Shown piece after piece: positions 30,653 to 38,811 of a DNA stretch of 41,486 nt (position 1 is its first letter; each line of letters begins with the position of its first letter). A program made the position numbers and the translations under genes. Origin of the DNA: a bacterium (lineage in GTDB: Bacteria; UBA10199; JACPAL01; GCA-016699445); assembly GCA_035454885.1 (NCBI GenBank), contig DATIGE010000045.1, positions 1 through 41,486 on the forward strand, given 5' to 3'. The notes beneath the pieces are model-generated. The model had not been told where the DNA came from. It did not search any database and was given only the letters and a program-made list of their open reading frames with translations.

Positions 30653-33004
30653 ATGAAGGAAAAGATCCTAAAAATTCTCCCCGAGGTCCGCAAGCCATCG
30701 CGCTACCTCGGCAACGAGAAGAATGCGGTCAAGAAGGACCTTGCGCGCGTCGACGTCAAGGTCGCGCTCTGCTACCCGGACACCTACGAGATCGGCATGA
30801 GCAACATCGGCCTGTCGGTCCTCTACCACCTCCTGAACGACCGGCCGGACATCGCCTGCGAGCGCGTCTACGCCCCCTGGACCGACATGGAGGCCAAGAT
30901 GCGTGAGCACGACCTGCCGCTCACGACGCTCGAATCCTCCGAGCCCGTCCGTCGATTCGACGTCTTCGGCATCTCGATCCCTTACGAACTCACCTACACG
31001 AACATTCTGACGCTGCTCGACCTGGCGAAAATCCCGTTCTTCGCCAAGGACCGGGATGCGTCTGACCCCTTGATCCTGGGGGGCGGCACGGGCGCCTTCA
31101 ATCCGGAGCCGGTCGCCGAGTTCTTCGACGCCATCGTCGTGGGCGACGGCGAAGAGGCGATTCTCGAGGTCTGCGAGGCGGTCAAGACGTTCAAAACCAA
31201 TAGGCCCGAATTGTTGAAACGATTGGCGCGGATCCCGGGCGTCTACGTCCCCTCTTTCTTCGACGTCTTCTACAACGGCGACGGCACGGTCCGCGAGATC
31301 CGTCCCCTTCTCGAAGGCTACGCCGGCGTCAGGAAGCGCACCGTCTCCGACCTGAACGCCGCTTACTTTCCCGACACGCCCATCGTCCCCCATACCAAGG
31401 TGATCCACGACCGGATCGGCGTCGAGGTCCAGCGCGGGTGCACGCGCGGCTGCCGGTTCTGCCAGGCGGGCTACATCTACCGCCCCGAGCGCCAGCGATC
31501 GCCGGAAACCGTCAAGAGGATCGTGCGGAATCAGCTGGCGGCGACCGGCCTCGAGGACGTGAGCCTGGTCTCCCTCTCCATCGGCGACTACGACTGCGTG
31601 ACCCCGCTCCTCAAGGACCTCATGGACGAGCACGGACCGAAGAAAGTCGGCGTTTCGCTCCCGGCCACGCGCGTGGAGCAACTGACCGAGGCCATGATGA
31701 TGGAGATCAAGCGCGTCCGGAAGACCGGATTCACCATCGCCCCGGAGGCGGCGACCGAGCGGATGCGGAACGTGATTAATAAGGGCAACTCCGAGGAAAA
31801 CCTCCTGACGACGGCCAAGACCGTCTTCTCCAACGGCTGGAGCCTCATGAAGTTCTACTTCATGATCGGGCTGCCCACCGAGACCGACGAGGACGTCGCG
31901 GCCATCGCGGAGTTGGGCAAAAAGACATTGGGCATCGGCCTCCAGCACAACCGCCGCGCCGAGATCAACCTGGGCGTCTCCCCCTTTGTGCCCAAGCCGT
32001 TCACGCCCTACCAGTGGGCCCCGCAGATCCCCCTGGCGGAATGTCACCGCAAGCTCGACCTCCTCCGGTCGCGCCTCCGCTCGCGGCGCCTGAACCTGAA
32101 GCCCCACAAGCCCGAGACGAGCTACCTGGAAGGTGTCTTCTCCCGGGGCGACAGGCGCCTCTCGAGTCTCGTCCTCCGGGCCTGGGAAAAGGGCTGCCGC
32201 TTCGACGAGTGGGACGAGGGCCTGCGTTACGAGAAATGGAAGGAGGCTTGGACGGAACTGGGAATCGACCCGGCCTTCTATGTCGAACGCGAAAGAACGC
32301 GGGACGAGATCCTTCCGTGGGACCATCTCTTCGTGGAGATGAAGAAGGACTGGCTCTGGGAGGAGTGGCAGGCGTCGCTCAAGACGGAATTCATCGCCGA
32401 CTGTTCAACGGGGACCTGCACGTCCTGCGGTGTCTGCGACTATTCCGAAGTCCGAAACCGCTCTTATGAACAGCCGGTCCTGAACGACCAGGGCAAGGCC
32501 GTGAAGAAGAAGACGACGACGGAGGTCAGGCTGTATCAGATCGAGCCGTTGAAGGACATCGTGGCGAATTTTCGAACAAGCATTGAGAAAAGGACCCCGG
32601 TTGCAGGGGCGCCAGGCCTGGCGCCCCTACCCGGAAACACCGTTTCCTACACCTGCACCTTCTCCAAAACCGGCCCCGGCGCGTTCTTGAGCCACCTCGA
32701 ATTCGTCGACACCCTGCGCCGCGCCGTCTCGCGGGGGGATCTTCCGGTTCGCTTCAGCCAGGGCTTCCATCCGCAGCCGCGCATTTCCTTTGGACCCGGC
32801 ATGCCGGTGGGCAAGGAGATGTTCGACCAGGAATTCAAACTGGAGTTGGACGCCGCGGTGGACCCGGAGGAAATCCGTTCCCGCCTGAACCGCGAACTGC
32901 CGGAGGGCTTTCTCGTCGCCACCGTCAGCCAGGTCCCGGCAAATGCAAGGCCGCCCGCGCGTCCTGAACCGTCGCCGGCGTTCTCCCCCTCTCTCGAACC
33001 TTGA
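30653..33004 (+). CDS. B12-binding/radical SAM protein fused to DUF2344 domain
   Basis: 783 residues. TIGR03960-type architecture: a B12-binding-like N-terminal part (KPSRYLGNEKNAV…YPDTYEIGMSNIGLSVLYHLLN), a radical SAM core with GCTRGCRFCQAG giving the CX3CX2C cluster ligands Cys263, Cys267 and Cys270, and an Elp3-like barrel. A Cys cluster follows (CSTGTCTSCGVCDYSE, about 583-598), then a C-terminal DUF2344 domain (about 664-765: FLSHLEFVDTLRRAVSRGDLPVRFSQGFHPQPRISFG). The family is suspected to modify RNA or protein; the substrate is not established. A palindromic repeat element is embedded in frame, encoding the linker at 649-660. No Shine-Dalgarno is evident; a TATACT box lies 30 bases upstream. 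The 3' end overlaps the convergent next gene by 80 bp. Confidence 0.9.
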   Translation: MKEKILKILPEVRKPSRYLGNEKNAVKKDLARVDVKVALCYPDTYEIGMSNIGLSVLYHLLNDRPDIACERVYAPWTDMEAKMREHDLPLTTLESSEPVRRFDVFGISIPYELTYTNILTLLDLAKIPFFAKDRDASDPLILGGGTGAFNPEPVAEFFDAIVVGDGEEAILEVCEAVKTFKTNRPELLKRLARIPGVYVPSFFDVFYNGDGTVREIRPLLEGYAGVRKRTVSDLNAAYFPDTPIVPHTKVIHDRIGVEVQRGCTRGCRFCQAGYIYRPERQRSPETVKRIVRNQLAATGLEDVSLVSLSIGDYDCVTPLLKDLMDEHGPKKVGVSLPATRVEQLTEAMMMEIKRVRKTGFTIAPEAATERMRNVINKGNSEENLLTTAKTVFSNGWSLMKFYFMIGLPTETDEDVAAIAELGKKTLGIGLQHNRRAEINLGVSPFVPKPFTPYQWAPQIPLAECHRKLDLLRSRLRSRRLNLKPHKPETSYLEGVFSRGDRRLSSLVLRAWEKGCRFDEWDEGLRYEKWKEAWTELGIDPAFYVERERTRDEILPWDHLFVEMKKDWLWEEWQASLKTEFIADCSTGTCTSCGVCDYSEVRNRSYEQPVLNDQGKAVKKKTTTEVRLYQIEPLKDIVANFRTSIEKRTPVAGAPGLAPLPGNTVSYTCTFSKTGPGAFLSHLEFVDTLRRAVSRGDLPVRFSQGFHPQPRISFGPGMPVGKEMFDQEFKLELDAAVDPEEIRSRLNRELPEGFLVATVSQVPANARPPARPEPSPAFSPSLEP
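32605..32628 (-). repeat. GGGGCG palindromic element inserted in frame in the radical SAM gene (copy 4)
   Basis: A perfect 22-bp palindrome GGGGCGCCAGG / CCTGGCGCCCC (32606-32627), one further pair outside, flanked by TAC on the right. On the reverse strand it reads GTAGGGGCG…CGCCCC like the intergenic copies. It is translated as GAPGLAP in the linker between the radical SAM part and DUF2344. Confidence 0.6.
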
Positions 33005-33782
33005 GGACCGCCGCCGCCACCAAATCACCGTTCGATTTCGCCATCTCGCCGTTCGGAAGGTAGAAATTGTCTTCGAGGCCCACGCGGATGTCGCCGTTCA
33101 ACGCCAGCGCCTCGTCGATCAATCGCCATTGATCGCGCCCGATCCCGATCACTTCCCAATGCGAACCCTCGGGGAGATTGCTGGCCATGCAGGCGAGATT
33201 TCCGGCCTTGGTGGGGATGCCGCCGAGAACGCCCAGGATCAGCGAAAAATGGGCCGGGGTCTTCAAGACACCCATGTCGATGAACGGCACGGCGTTGGCG
33301 GTGTGCCCGACGTCGAAACATTCCAGTTCCGGCAAGGCGCCCGCCTCGTTGATGCGGTCGAGGCAGTACTGGATGTCGCCGAACGGGTTGGCGAACACGA
33401 AGTCGTGGTAGAATTTTTTGTTCTTCCTGGAATAGATCGCGTAGTTCATCGACCCCATGTTGAGGGCCCCGATCTCCGGCTTATGGTCCGTAATGTGGAC
33501 CGTCCGCTCCTGAATCGGCAGGCCGATCCCACCCGATGAAAAGTTCAGGATGACGGGACAACGCTTTCGGATCTCGGCCTTGATCTCGCCGAACACCTTG
33601 GACTCCCAACTCGGCCCTCCTTCCGGCGTGCGCGCGTGGATATGAACCACCGCCGCTCCCGCGTCGTAGGCCCGCTTGGCCTCCTCGGCGATCTCCGCCG
33701 GCGAATAAGGAATCGCCGGGCATTGTTCCTTTTTGGCGAGCACGCCCGTGAGGGCGCAGGTGATGATGGTCTTGGGGGCCAC
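32925..33782 (-). CDS. BKACE-family beta-keto acid cleavage enzyme (DUF849)
   Basis: 285 residues from a GTG with CGGAGG nine bases upstream. It is a zinc-dependent TIM barrel that condenses a beta-keto acid with acetyl-CoA and cleaves it to acetoacetate and a CoA ester. Family motifs: ITCALTGVLAKKEQCPAIPYSPAEIA at the N-terminus, VVHIHARTPEGGPSWE with zinc ligands His47 and His49, ILNFSSGGIG, ECFDVGHTA, and GIGRDQWRLIDEALALNGDIRVGLEDNFYLPNGEMAKSN near the end. The substrate (3-keto-5-aminohexanoate or another beta-keto acid) cannot be told from sequence. It is convergent with the radical SAM gene, overlapping it by 80 bp. Its acetoacetate output could enter the same C4 pool as the EMC pathway (inference). 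Confidence 0.92.
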   Translation of the reverse strand: MAPKTIITCALTGVLAKKEQCPAIPYSPAEIAEEAKRAYDAGAAVVHIHARTPEGGPSWESKVFGEIKAEIRKRCPVILNFSSGGIGLPIQERTVHITDHKPEIGALNMGSMNYAIYSRKNKKFYHDFVFANPFGDIQYCLDRINEAGALPELECFDVGHTANAVPFIDMGVLKTPAHFSLILGVLGGIPTKAGNLACMASNLPEGSHWEVIGIGRDQWRLIDEALALNGDIRVGLEDNFYLPNGEMAKSNGDLVAAAVLKVRERGRTPATVQDARAALHLPGPG

Positions 33783-34051
33783 GATGAAATCCTCCGGAAA
33801 TCAAAAGATGAACCGCACCCGAAGGGTGTGTGACAACACATACCCGGGCTCGGCCCGGCAGGTCAATCAAACCGACACGAACCCTTTGTAATTATCATAA
33901 TGATAAACTGATCGTTTTGAGAGTGAAAATCACACCGGGTCGAAATGGGGTGCGTAAAAAAAAGACCTCTTATTTCAACGGATTAGGCCTTATCGACCGC
34001 GCCGGATTTTATGGCACTCATCTTGCTACTGCCCGGAGTGGGAGGAGTTCC
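33783..34051. other. Intergenic region with small dyads
   Basis: 269 bp between the reverse BKACE gene and the lipoprotein gene. It holds a GC hairpin CCGGGC-TCG-GCCCGG (33844-33858) and an AT palindrome TTATCAT-A-ATGATAA (33892-33906) that is faintly Fur-like. An open frame crosses part of it in phase with the lipoprotein, but the Shine-Dalgarno and signal peptide support the later start. Confidence 0.5.
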
Positions 34052-35806
34052 ATGAAAAAAATCTTGAGTCTTGTGGTCTGCGCCCTCTGGCTGCCCGTCG
34101 TCGCGTCATTGGTTTTGGGCGCCGGGGGCTGCGCCGGTTCCCCCGACGAGGCCACGATCAAGGCATCGGGCACCACCAAGACCCCTCCCACCGGTGACAC
34201 CTCCGGCCCGACGGCCGGTGCGGGAGAAAAAGAAGAAGTCATCACGCCGACGGGAGAGACAACGACAGGAGGGGCGACCACGGGTGGCACGACATCAGGG
34301 GGCGGCAGTGGTGAAACGACCACCGGCGGCACCGGAACTCCCCCGACCGCCTGCGGCGACGGGAGCCTCGACCCGGGGGAGGGCTGTGACGACGGGAACG
34401 TCGCCGGCTCCGACGGTTGCGCCGCCGATTGCACCGTGGAAACCGGCTATACCTGCACGGGGGTCCCCAGCGCCTGCGCCGCGATTCCGCCCCCGGAGAA
34501 GACTTATTGCAACCGGTACGCCTTCGTTTCCGACCGCGTGGGTTCGGCGGCCGAAAACCTCTTTCTCGCCAACGACTGTGCGGGAGGGGCCGCACCCCTT
34601 CAAATTACGAAGAACGCCAAGGAATCATTCATCTGGAAATTCCAAGGCGGGCCCACGTTCAATCATGATGGCACGAAAATCGCCTCGGACTTTTTTGGCA
34701 TGGTCATGTTGCTCATCATTCCCGTCCCGCTGGGAGGTACCACGGGCATCTATGACATCGTCGCCTCCCCGCCCGCCTTAAGTTATAGTCTCGATCTCGA
34801 CGCGAACGACGACGGAAGCGGAGATTACATTCCTCGGTATCTGAAATGGAGCCAGAATGGGAACAAGTTCGCCTTCCTCGCCGGTCAGATTCCCGTCTGC
34901 GGCAACAACATCCGGGAAGGCTACGAACAGTGCGACGACGGCAACACGACATCGGGCGACGGCTGCAGCGACCTGTGCACGAAGGAAAACGCGCCGTCCG
35001 ACGAAGAGCCGTCCAAGAATCAATTTTTCGTGAAGCAAATCCGCATGGGCACCAATCCCGAAAACATCGGCCCTGCGAATTCGAGGATCCTTGTCCCCAA
35101 CAACGCCCAAGGCACGCTCGACTTCAATGAGGTCACGTGGTCCAAAGACGGCCACCTCGTCTTTTCCCGTAAGGATGGCGACGAAAAGTACGATCTTTAT
35201 GCCACCGATCCGTCCCAGGATTTGGGATTAACCGTTAAGATCGAAGGCATTAACTTTGATGGGACCGACGAGACCGACCCGTCGTTCGCCGTCGGGAGCG
35301 ACAAGCTGCTGTTTGTCCGCGACGGCGACATTTGGTCCTGCGATTTCAAGGTTTCGGCGACCACCGTCGACTTCACGATGCCAACGGGTTTTTCGCAGAG
35401 CTGCTCCTCCGTCATGGGAACACAAGTCTGCTTCCCTTCAGGCGTAACCACGTCGACGACCAGCATCCCGGTCAAGACCTACCGTTGCGAGCATCAGACG
35501 CAGATCACGGACAGAAGCGGCGAGGCCAAGGACGCGCATCCGTGCTATTCCTACGACGGCAAGTACATCTTTTTCGCATCCAACAAGCCTCATGGAAGCG
35601 GCGGCGCGGAGAAGGATTGGGAAATCTGGCGGATCAACGCGGACGGGTCGGGGGAATACAATCTCACGAACAACACGGCCGACGAGGACGAAGTCGCCTG
35701 CTCGCCCGTCCATGGCCCGGAGGGCAAACCGGCGATCGCTTACCAGTTTTACATCTCGCCCACCAAAATGTACCACTACATGCCCGTAACGCCCACAGGC
35801 CCCTAA
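34052..35806 (+). CDS. Putative lipoprotein with TolB/PD40-like propeller repeats and DUF4215 inserts
   Basis: 584 residues from the ATG preceded by GGGAGGAG. The N-terminal signal ends …SLVLGAGGC, a loose lipobox with Cys27, so outer-membrane anchoring is likely. A Gly/Thr-rich linker (30-100) leads to a DUF4215 unit (CGDGSLDPGEGCDDGN…, about 105-150). WD40-like beta-propeller blades follow (YAFVSDRVGSAAENLFLA, GPTFNHDGTKIASDFF, LVFSRKDGDEKYDLYATD, IFFASNKPHGSGGAEKDWEIWRINADGSGEYNLTNNTADED). A second DUF4215 unit (CGNNIREGYEQCDDGN…) interrupts the blades at about 285-320. TolB-type propellers bind proteins or polysaccharide; the partner is unknown. It ends without the GCSLI tail, as expected if it is anchored at its N-terminus instead. 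Confidence 0.8.
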   Translation: MKKILSLVVCALWLPVVASLVLGAGGCAGSPDEATIKASGTTKTPPTGDTSGPTAGAGEKEEVITPTGETTTGGATTGGTTSGGGSGETTTGGTGTPPTACGDGSLDPGEGCDDGNVAGSDGCAADCTVETGYTCTGVPSACAAIPPPEKTYCNRYAFVSDRVGSAAENLFLANDCAGGAAPLQITKNAKESFIWKFQGGPTFNHDGTKIASDFFGMVMLLIIPVPLGGTTGIYDIVASPPALSYSLDLDANDDGSGDYIPRYLKWSQNGNKFAFLAGQIPVCGNNIREGYEQCDDGNTTSGDGCSDLCTKENAPSDEEPSKNQFFVKQIRMGTNPENIGPANSRILVPNNAQGTLDFNEVTWSKDGHLVFSRKDGDEKYDLYATDPSQDLGLTVKIEGINFDGTDETDPSFAVGSDKLLFVRDGDIWSCDFKVSATTVDFTMPTGFSQSCSSVMGTQVCFPSGVTTSTTSIPVKTYRCEHQTQITDRSGEAKDAHPCYSYDGKYIFFASNKPHGSGGAEKDWEIWRINADGSGEYNLTNNTADEDEVACSPVHGPEGKPAIAYQFYISPTKMYHYMPVTPTGP

Positions 35807-35913
35807 GAGATCACAGCATAAATTTGTCACGTCGCAACAAGCCCTCCGGGGGACGTCAAGCCTTTGACGCTTCCCTTTCTCATCTTGAAAATATCCCGAG
35901 GAATTTCAGAAAT

Positions 35914-35941
35914 TTGACCATATATGGTCACAGTCTATCAC
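35914..35941 (+). promoter_or_regulatory. Promoter overlapped by a perfect 16-bp palindrome
   Basis: TTGACC (35914-35919), 16 bp, TATCAC (35936-35941). The palindrome TGACCATATATGGTCA (35915-35930) covers the -35 and most of the spacer, a typical repressor-site position. It would serve the small basic protein gene at 36040. Confidence 0.5.
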
Positions 35942-36039
35942 AAGGGAATCATATTATGGATTCGTAGGTTAGCGACTTATCCCCAGACGACGCCTCATGG
36001 CATTCCATTTGCTAACTGCAAGGGAACAAGGGGGGACTC

Positions 36040-36351
36040 ATGGCCACCATTCGCGGAGCCAAGAACTATTTCGTCTACCTGATCGCTCTCATCGTGACGG
36101 GAATCTTCTCATTTCTGGGATTCAAGGGGCCGTCCTGGGCCAGGGCCGCCACCGGCGCCAAACGTCAGGCCGCCGGGGCGACTCGGGATGCCGAGGACTC
36201 GCCGTCGGTGGCCAGGGCCGTCGCCGCATCAGGCCCCCACTCCAAGATCCGCGGCACCGGCGCCAAGAAAAGGGCGAGCCGCACGGGCGCCAAGAAAATC
36301 GCTTCGAGAAAGTCTGCGAGGGAGAGGACAGCACACGTGTCCTCCTTATAG
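36040..36351 (+). CDS. Small membrane-anchored or exported basic protein with histone H1-like tail
   Basis: 103 residues; ATG preceded by AAGGGGGG. One hydrophobic stretch (about 9-28) ends in PSWARA-A, either a signal peptide or a membrane anchor. The rest is Ala/Lys/Arg-rich with three TGAKR/K repeats (TGAKRQAAG, TGAKKRAS, TGAKKIAS), much like the lysine-rich tails of bacterial histone H1-like proteins. A basic tail outside the cytoplasm is odd; if the N-terminus is an uncleaved anchor with the tail inside, it could tether nucleic acid at the membrane. No family was recognised. Confidence 0.6.
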   Translation: MATIRGAKNYFVYLIALIVTGIFSFLGFKGPSWARAATGAKRQAAGATRDAEDSPSVARAVAASGPHSKIRGTGAKKRASRTGAKKIASRKSARERTAHVSSL

Positions 36352-36438
36352 GACCTCAGGAACGGGGCGCTCCGTGAACTGCGACGCGGGGCGCCCATCC
36401 TGGGCTTCACATTGGCAAAGCCAATGGTCGCCCAATAT

Positions 36439-36464
36439 CGGGGCGAGATACCGCTCTCGCCCCG
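36439..36464. repeat. GGGGCGA-type hairpin (possible copy 5)
   Basis: CGGGGCGAGA (36439-36448), loop TACCGC, TCTCGCCCCG (36455-36464): a perfect 10-bp stem. The stem shares GGGGCGA…TCGCCCC with the other copies, but the loop differs and the GTA flank is missing. No T-tract follows. Confidence 0.5.
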
Positions 36465-36600
36465 AAGGCCCCACATCTGATTATTCCCCAAATTGTTTCT
36501 CGTGCTTAACTCGCCAGCTGAATCCAACCTAAAAACCTGAGTCCTTTCAATGCACTCCTTTGGGCACGCCTCTTGCTCTTCATCCCGGCAGGAGGAAGTC

Positions 36601-37206
36601 ATGAAGAAGCTATTTGTCCTGTTCCTGTTTGCCGCCGCCGGGTTCGGCTGCACGTACGCCAAGACGTCGCCTGCGCAGTTGAGAGACATGCAACTGCAGC
36701 CCGAGGCCGGACAGGAAACGTTGCCCGAGGCCGTGACCGATGAGGCCGGCGATACGATCGTCCCGGAAAACACGTCGCCCGAGGTCGCCGGGACGCCGAC
36801 CGAAACCGATACGCCATCCGACACCGATACGCCGACGGAAGACGAAGGCGCGGATTCTCATTGTCCGACGGGTTGGGTCTCACAAGGAAATCCCTACCTC
36901 TGTTGCCGGATCGGCGATCCCCAGACGTGCATGTTCGTCGATCCCGGTCCCGGCGGCGGCGACAAACCCACCGTCGGTGGTATCTTGCCCGTGGACGGTG
37001 AGATTGTCGTTGATCCCACCCCGCCGGATGAGCCCACGCCTCCGCCCCCTCCCGGTGGCGGCAGCTCGGGCGGCGGATACGACGGCTCCAACGGCATCGG
37101 CTGCCACTTTCAAGGTCCGACCGGCGGGAGGAGAATGCGCCAGACCGTCGGGACGCACAACGAAGCGGATGACATCCTGAGTCAGAACAATTGCGTCATG
37201 CTGTAA
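36601..37206 (+). CDS. Putative low-complexity lipoprotein ending in Cys-Val-Met-Leu
   Basis: 201 residues; ATG preceded by CAGGAGGAAG. The signal peptide ends AAAGFGC, a weak lipobox (Cys17). A Glu/Thr/Pro/Asp-rich region follows (repeats of TPTETDTPSDTDTPTED, about 60-82). A small Cys cluster (HCPTGWVSQGNPYLCCRIGDPQTC, about 86-109), a PPPPPGGGSSGGG linker, and a C-terminal part with GCHFQGPTGGRRMRQ come next. The last four residues are CVML, so a Cys again sits near the C-terminus as in the exported beta-helix proteins, though without Gly-Gly before it. Unknown function; surface location is likely. Confidence 0.65.
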   Translation: MKKLFVLFLFAAAGFGCTYAKTSPAQLRDMQLQPEAGQETLPEAVTDEAGDTIVPENTSPEVAGTPTETDTPSDTDTPTEDEGADSHCPTGWVSQGNPYLCCRIGDPQTCMFVDPGPGGGDKPTVGGILPVDGEIVVDPTPPDEPTPPPPPGGGSSGGGYDGSNGIGCHFQGPTGGRRMRQTVGTHNEADDILSQNNCVML

Positions 37207-37217
37207 GAGAAAGAAGA

Positions 37218-38801
37218 TCAAACCGGAGCCACCCCATGGCGCTTCTTGGGCCATGGGGTGGCCTTGTTTTGCGCGAGTTCCAATGTCCTGACGATCCACC
37301 GCTTGGTCTCCCTCGGGTCGATGATGTCGTCGATGTAGGCCGCCCCCGCCGCCTTCTCCAGGCTGATCTCCTTCTGAAACATCTCCACCAATTGCTTCCT
37401 CGTCTCTTCGGGGTTGTCCGATTCCTCGATCGCCTTCCGGAAGATGATGTTCACCGCTCCCTCCGCCCCCATGAGCGAGATCTCGCCCGAGGGCCAGGCG
37501 ACGATGCCGTCGGGCTCGTAGCCCTTGCCGCACATCACGTAATAGCCCGCCCCGTAGGCCTTTCGGATCACGACCGTCAGCTTGGGGACGCTCGCGCGCG
37601 ACACGGCGTAAAGCATTTTGGCGCCGTGTCTAATGATGCCCTGCTTCTCCACCTTGGAACCGACCATGAATCCCGGCACGTCTTGGAGAAAGAGCAGCGG
37701 GATGTTGAAGGCGTCGCAGAGATTGATGAAGCGCGCGGCCTTGTCGGCGGAATCGACGTCGAGGACGCCGCCCATCACCATCGGCTGGTTGGCGACGATG
37801 CCCACCGGTTTGCCGCAGACGCGCGCCAATCCCACGACGATGGTTTTCGCGAAGCCTGGTTTGATCTCGAAGAACCGGCCATGGTCGACGACCTTCTGGA
37901 TGACGGCCTTCATGTCGTAAGGCTTCTTGGGGCTGTCGGGCAGGATGTTCAGAATGGATTCATCCACGCGGTCGTCGGGGATGTCCTCATCGTAACCGAA
38001 GCCTTCGCCTCCGGCGCCGGTTGAGAGCGGCGGCCTTTCCTCGCAATTCGACGGGAAATAGCTCAGATATTCCTTGATCGCCTGGATGCACGCCTTGTCG
38101 TCGGCCGCTTCCAGGTCGCCGACGCCGCTCACCTCGCAATGCACCTTCGAGCCGCCCAGGTCCTCCATCGTGATGTCCTCTCCGATGACGACCTTCACGA
38201 GCGGAGGCCCGGCCAGCGCCATCGAACTCGTCCCCCTCACCATGGGCACAAAGTCGGCGAGGGCGGGAACGTAGGCGGTGCCCGCGGCGCAAGGCCCCAT
38301 CATGGCGGCCACCTGCGGGACGAACCCGCTCATCTTGACCTGGTCGTAGAACATCTTGCCGCTCTCGGCGAATTGCGAGCCCGCGAGCTCCTGGATTCGG
38401 GCCCCTGCCGAATCGAGAAGCCAAACAAAGGGAATTTTCTCCCGGATCGCCAATTCGCGGAGACGATCGACCTTGCGTTCCTGCGTGTAACCGATCGAGC
38501 CGGCCATGACCGTAAAGTCATAGGCGGCGCAAGCGACGAGCCGGCCCTGAACCTTGCCGTAGCCGGTGATGCAGCCGTCGGCGGGGGTGTACTTGCCTTC
38601 CATGGAGGGGTGCTGTGATTGATGGTGCCCCAAAATCCCCAACTCGACGAAGGTCCCCTTGTCAAAGAGGAGGTCGACCCGCTCGCGGGCGGTGAGCTTC
38701 CCGGCCTTGTGCTGTCGGGCCACCTCCTCCGTCCCGCCCATCTGTCGGACCTTTTCCCGTTTTTCCCGGAGGGATTCGGACAATTCTTTCAGGTTCGCCA
38801 T
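37218..38801 (-). CDS. pccB: Acyl-CoA (propionyl-CoA-type) carboxylase beta subunit
   Basis: 527 residues; biotin-dependent carboxyltransferase. It moves CO2 from carboxybiotin to an acyl-CoA, most likely propionyl-CoA released by the lyase, giving methylmalonyl-CoA. The two crotonase-fold halves are visible: GKLTARERVDLLFDKGTFVELG, DFTVMAGSIG, LLDSAGARIQE, GPCAAGTAYVPALADFVPMV in the N half; and PLLFLQDVPGFMVGSKVEKQGIIRHGAKMLYAVS, VIRKAYGAGYYVMCG, WPSGEISLMGAEGAVNIIFRKAI, ETKRWIVRTLEL in the C half. Methylcrotonyl-CoA carboxylase cannot be fully excluded. AAGGAGAG precedes the ATG, 10 bases after an SRPBCC gene. No alpha (biotin carboxylase) subunit is present nearby. The stop-proximal codons form a terminator hairpin. 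Confidence 0.88.
   Translation of the reverse strand: MANLKELSESLREKREKVRQMGGTEEVARQHKAGKLTARERVDLLFDKGTFVELGILGHHQSQHPSMEGKYTPADGCITGYGKVQGRLVACAAYDFTVMAGSIGYTQERKVDRLRELAIREKIPFVWLLDSAGARIQELAGSQFAESGKMFYDQVKMSGFVPQVAAMMGPCAAGTAYVPALADFVPMVRGTSSMALAGPPLVKVVIGEDITMEDLGGSKVHCEVSGVGDLEAADDKACIQAIKEYLSYFPSNCEERPPLSTGAGGEGFGYDEDIPDDRVDESILNILPDSPKKPYDMKAVIQKVVDHGRFFEIKPGFAKTIVVGLARVCGKPVGIVANQPMVMGGVLDVDSADKAARFINLCDAFNIPLLFLQDVPGFMVGSKVEKQGIIRHGAKMLYAVSRASVPKLTVVIRKAYGAGYYVMCGKGYEPDGIVAWPSGEISLMGAEGAVNIIFRKAIEESDNPEETRKQLVEMFQKEISLEKAAGAAYIDDIIDPRETKRWIVRTLELAQNKATPWPKKRHGVAPV
37228..37270. terminator. Bidirectional terminator hairpin between convergent genes
   Basis: A perfect 13-bp stem, GCCACCCCATGGC (37228-37240) with GCCATGGGGTGGC (37250-37262), has a 9-nt loop and CTTGTTTT after it on the forward strand. 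It overlaps the last codons of the reverse carboxylase gene. Confidence 0.75.
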
Positions 38802-38811
38802 AACGCTCTCC

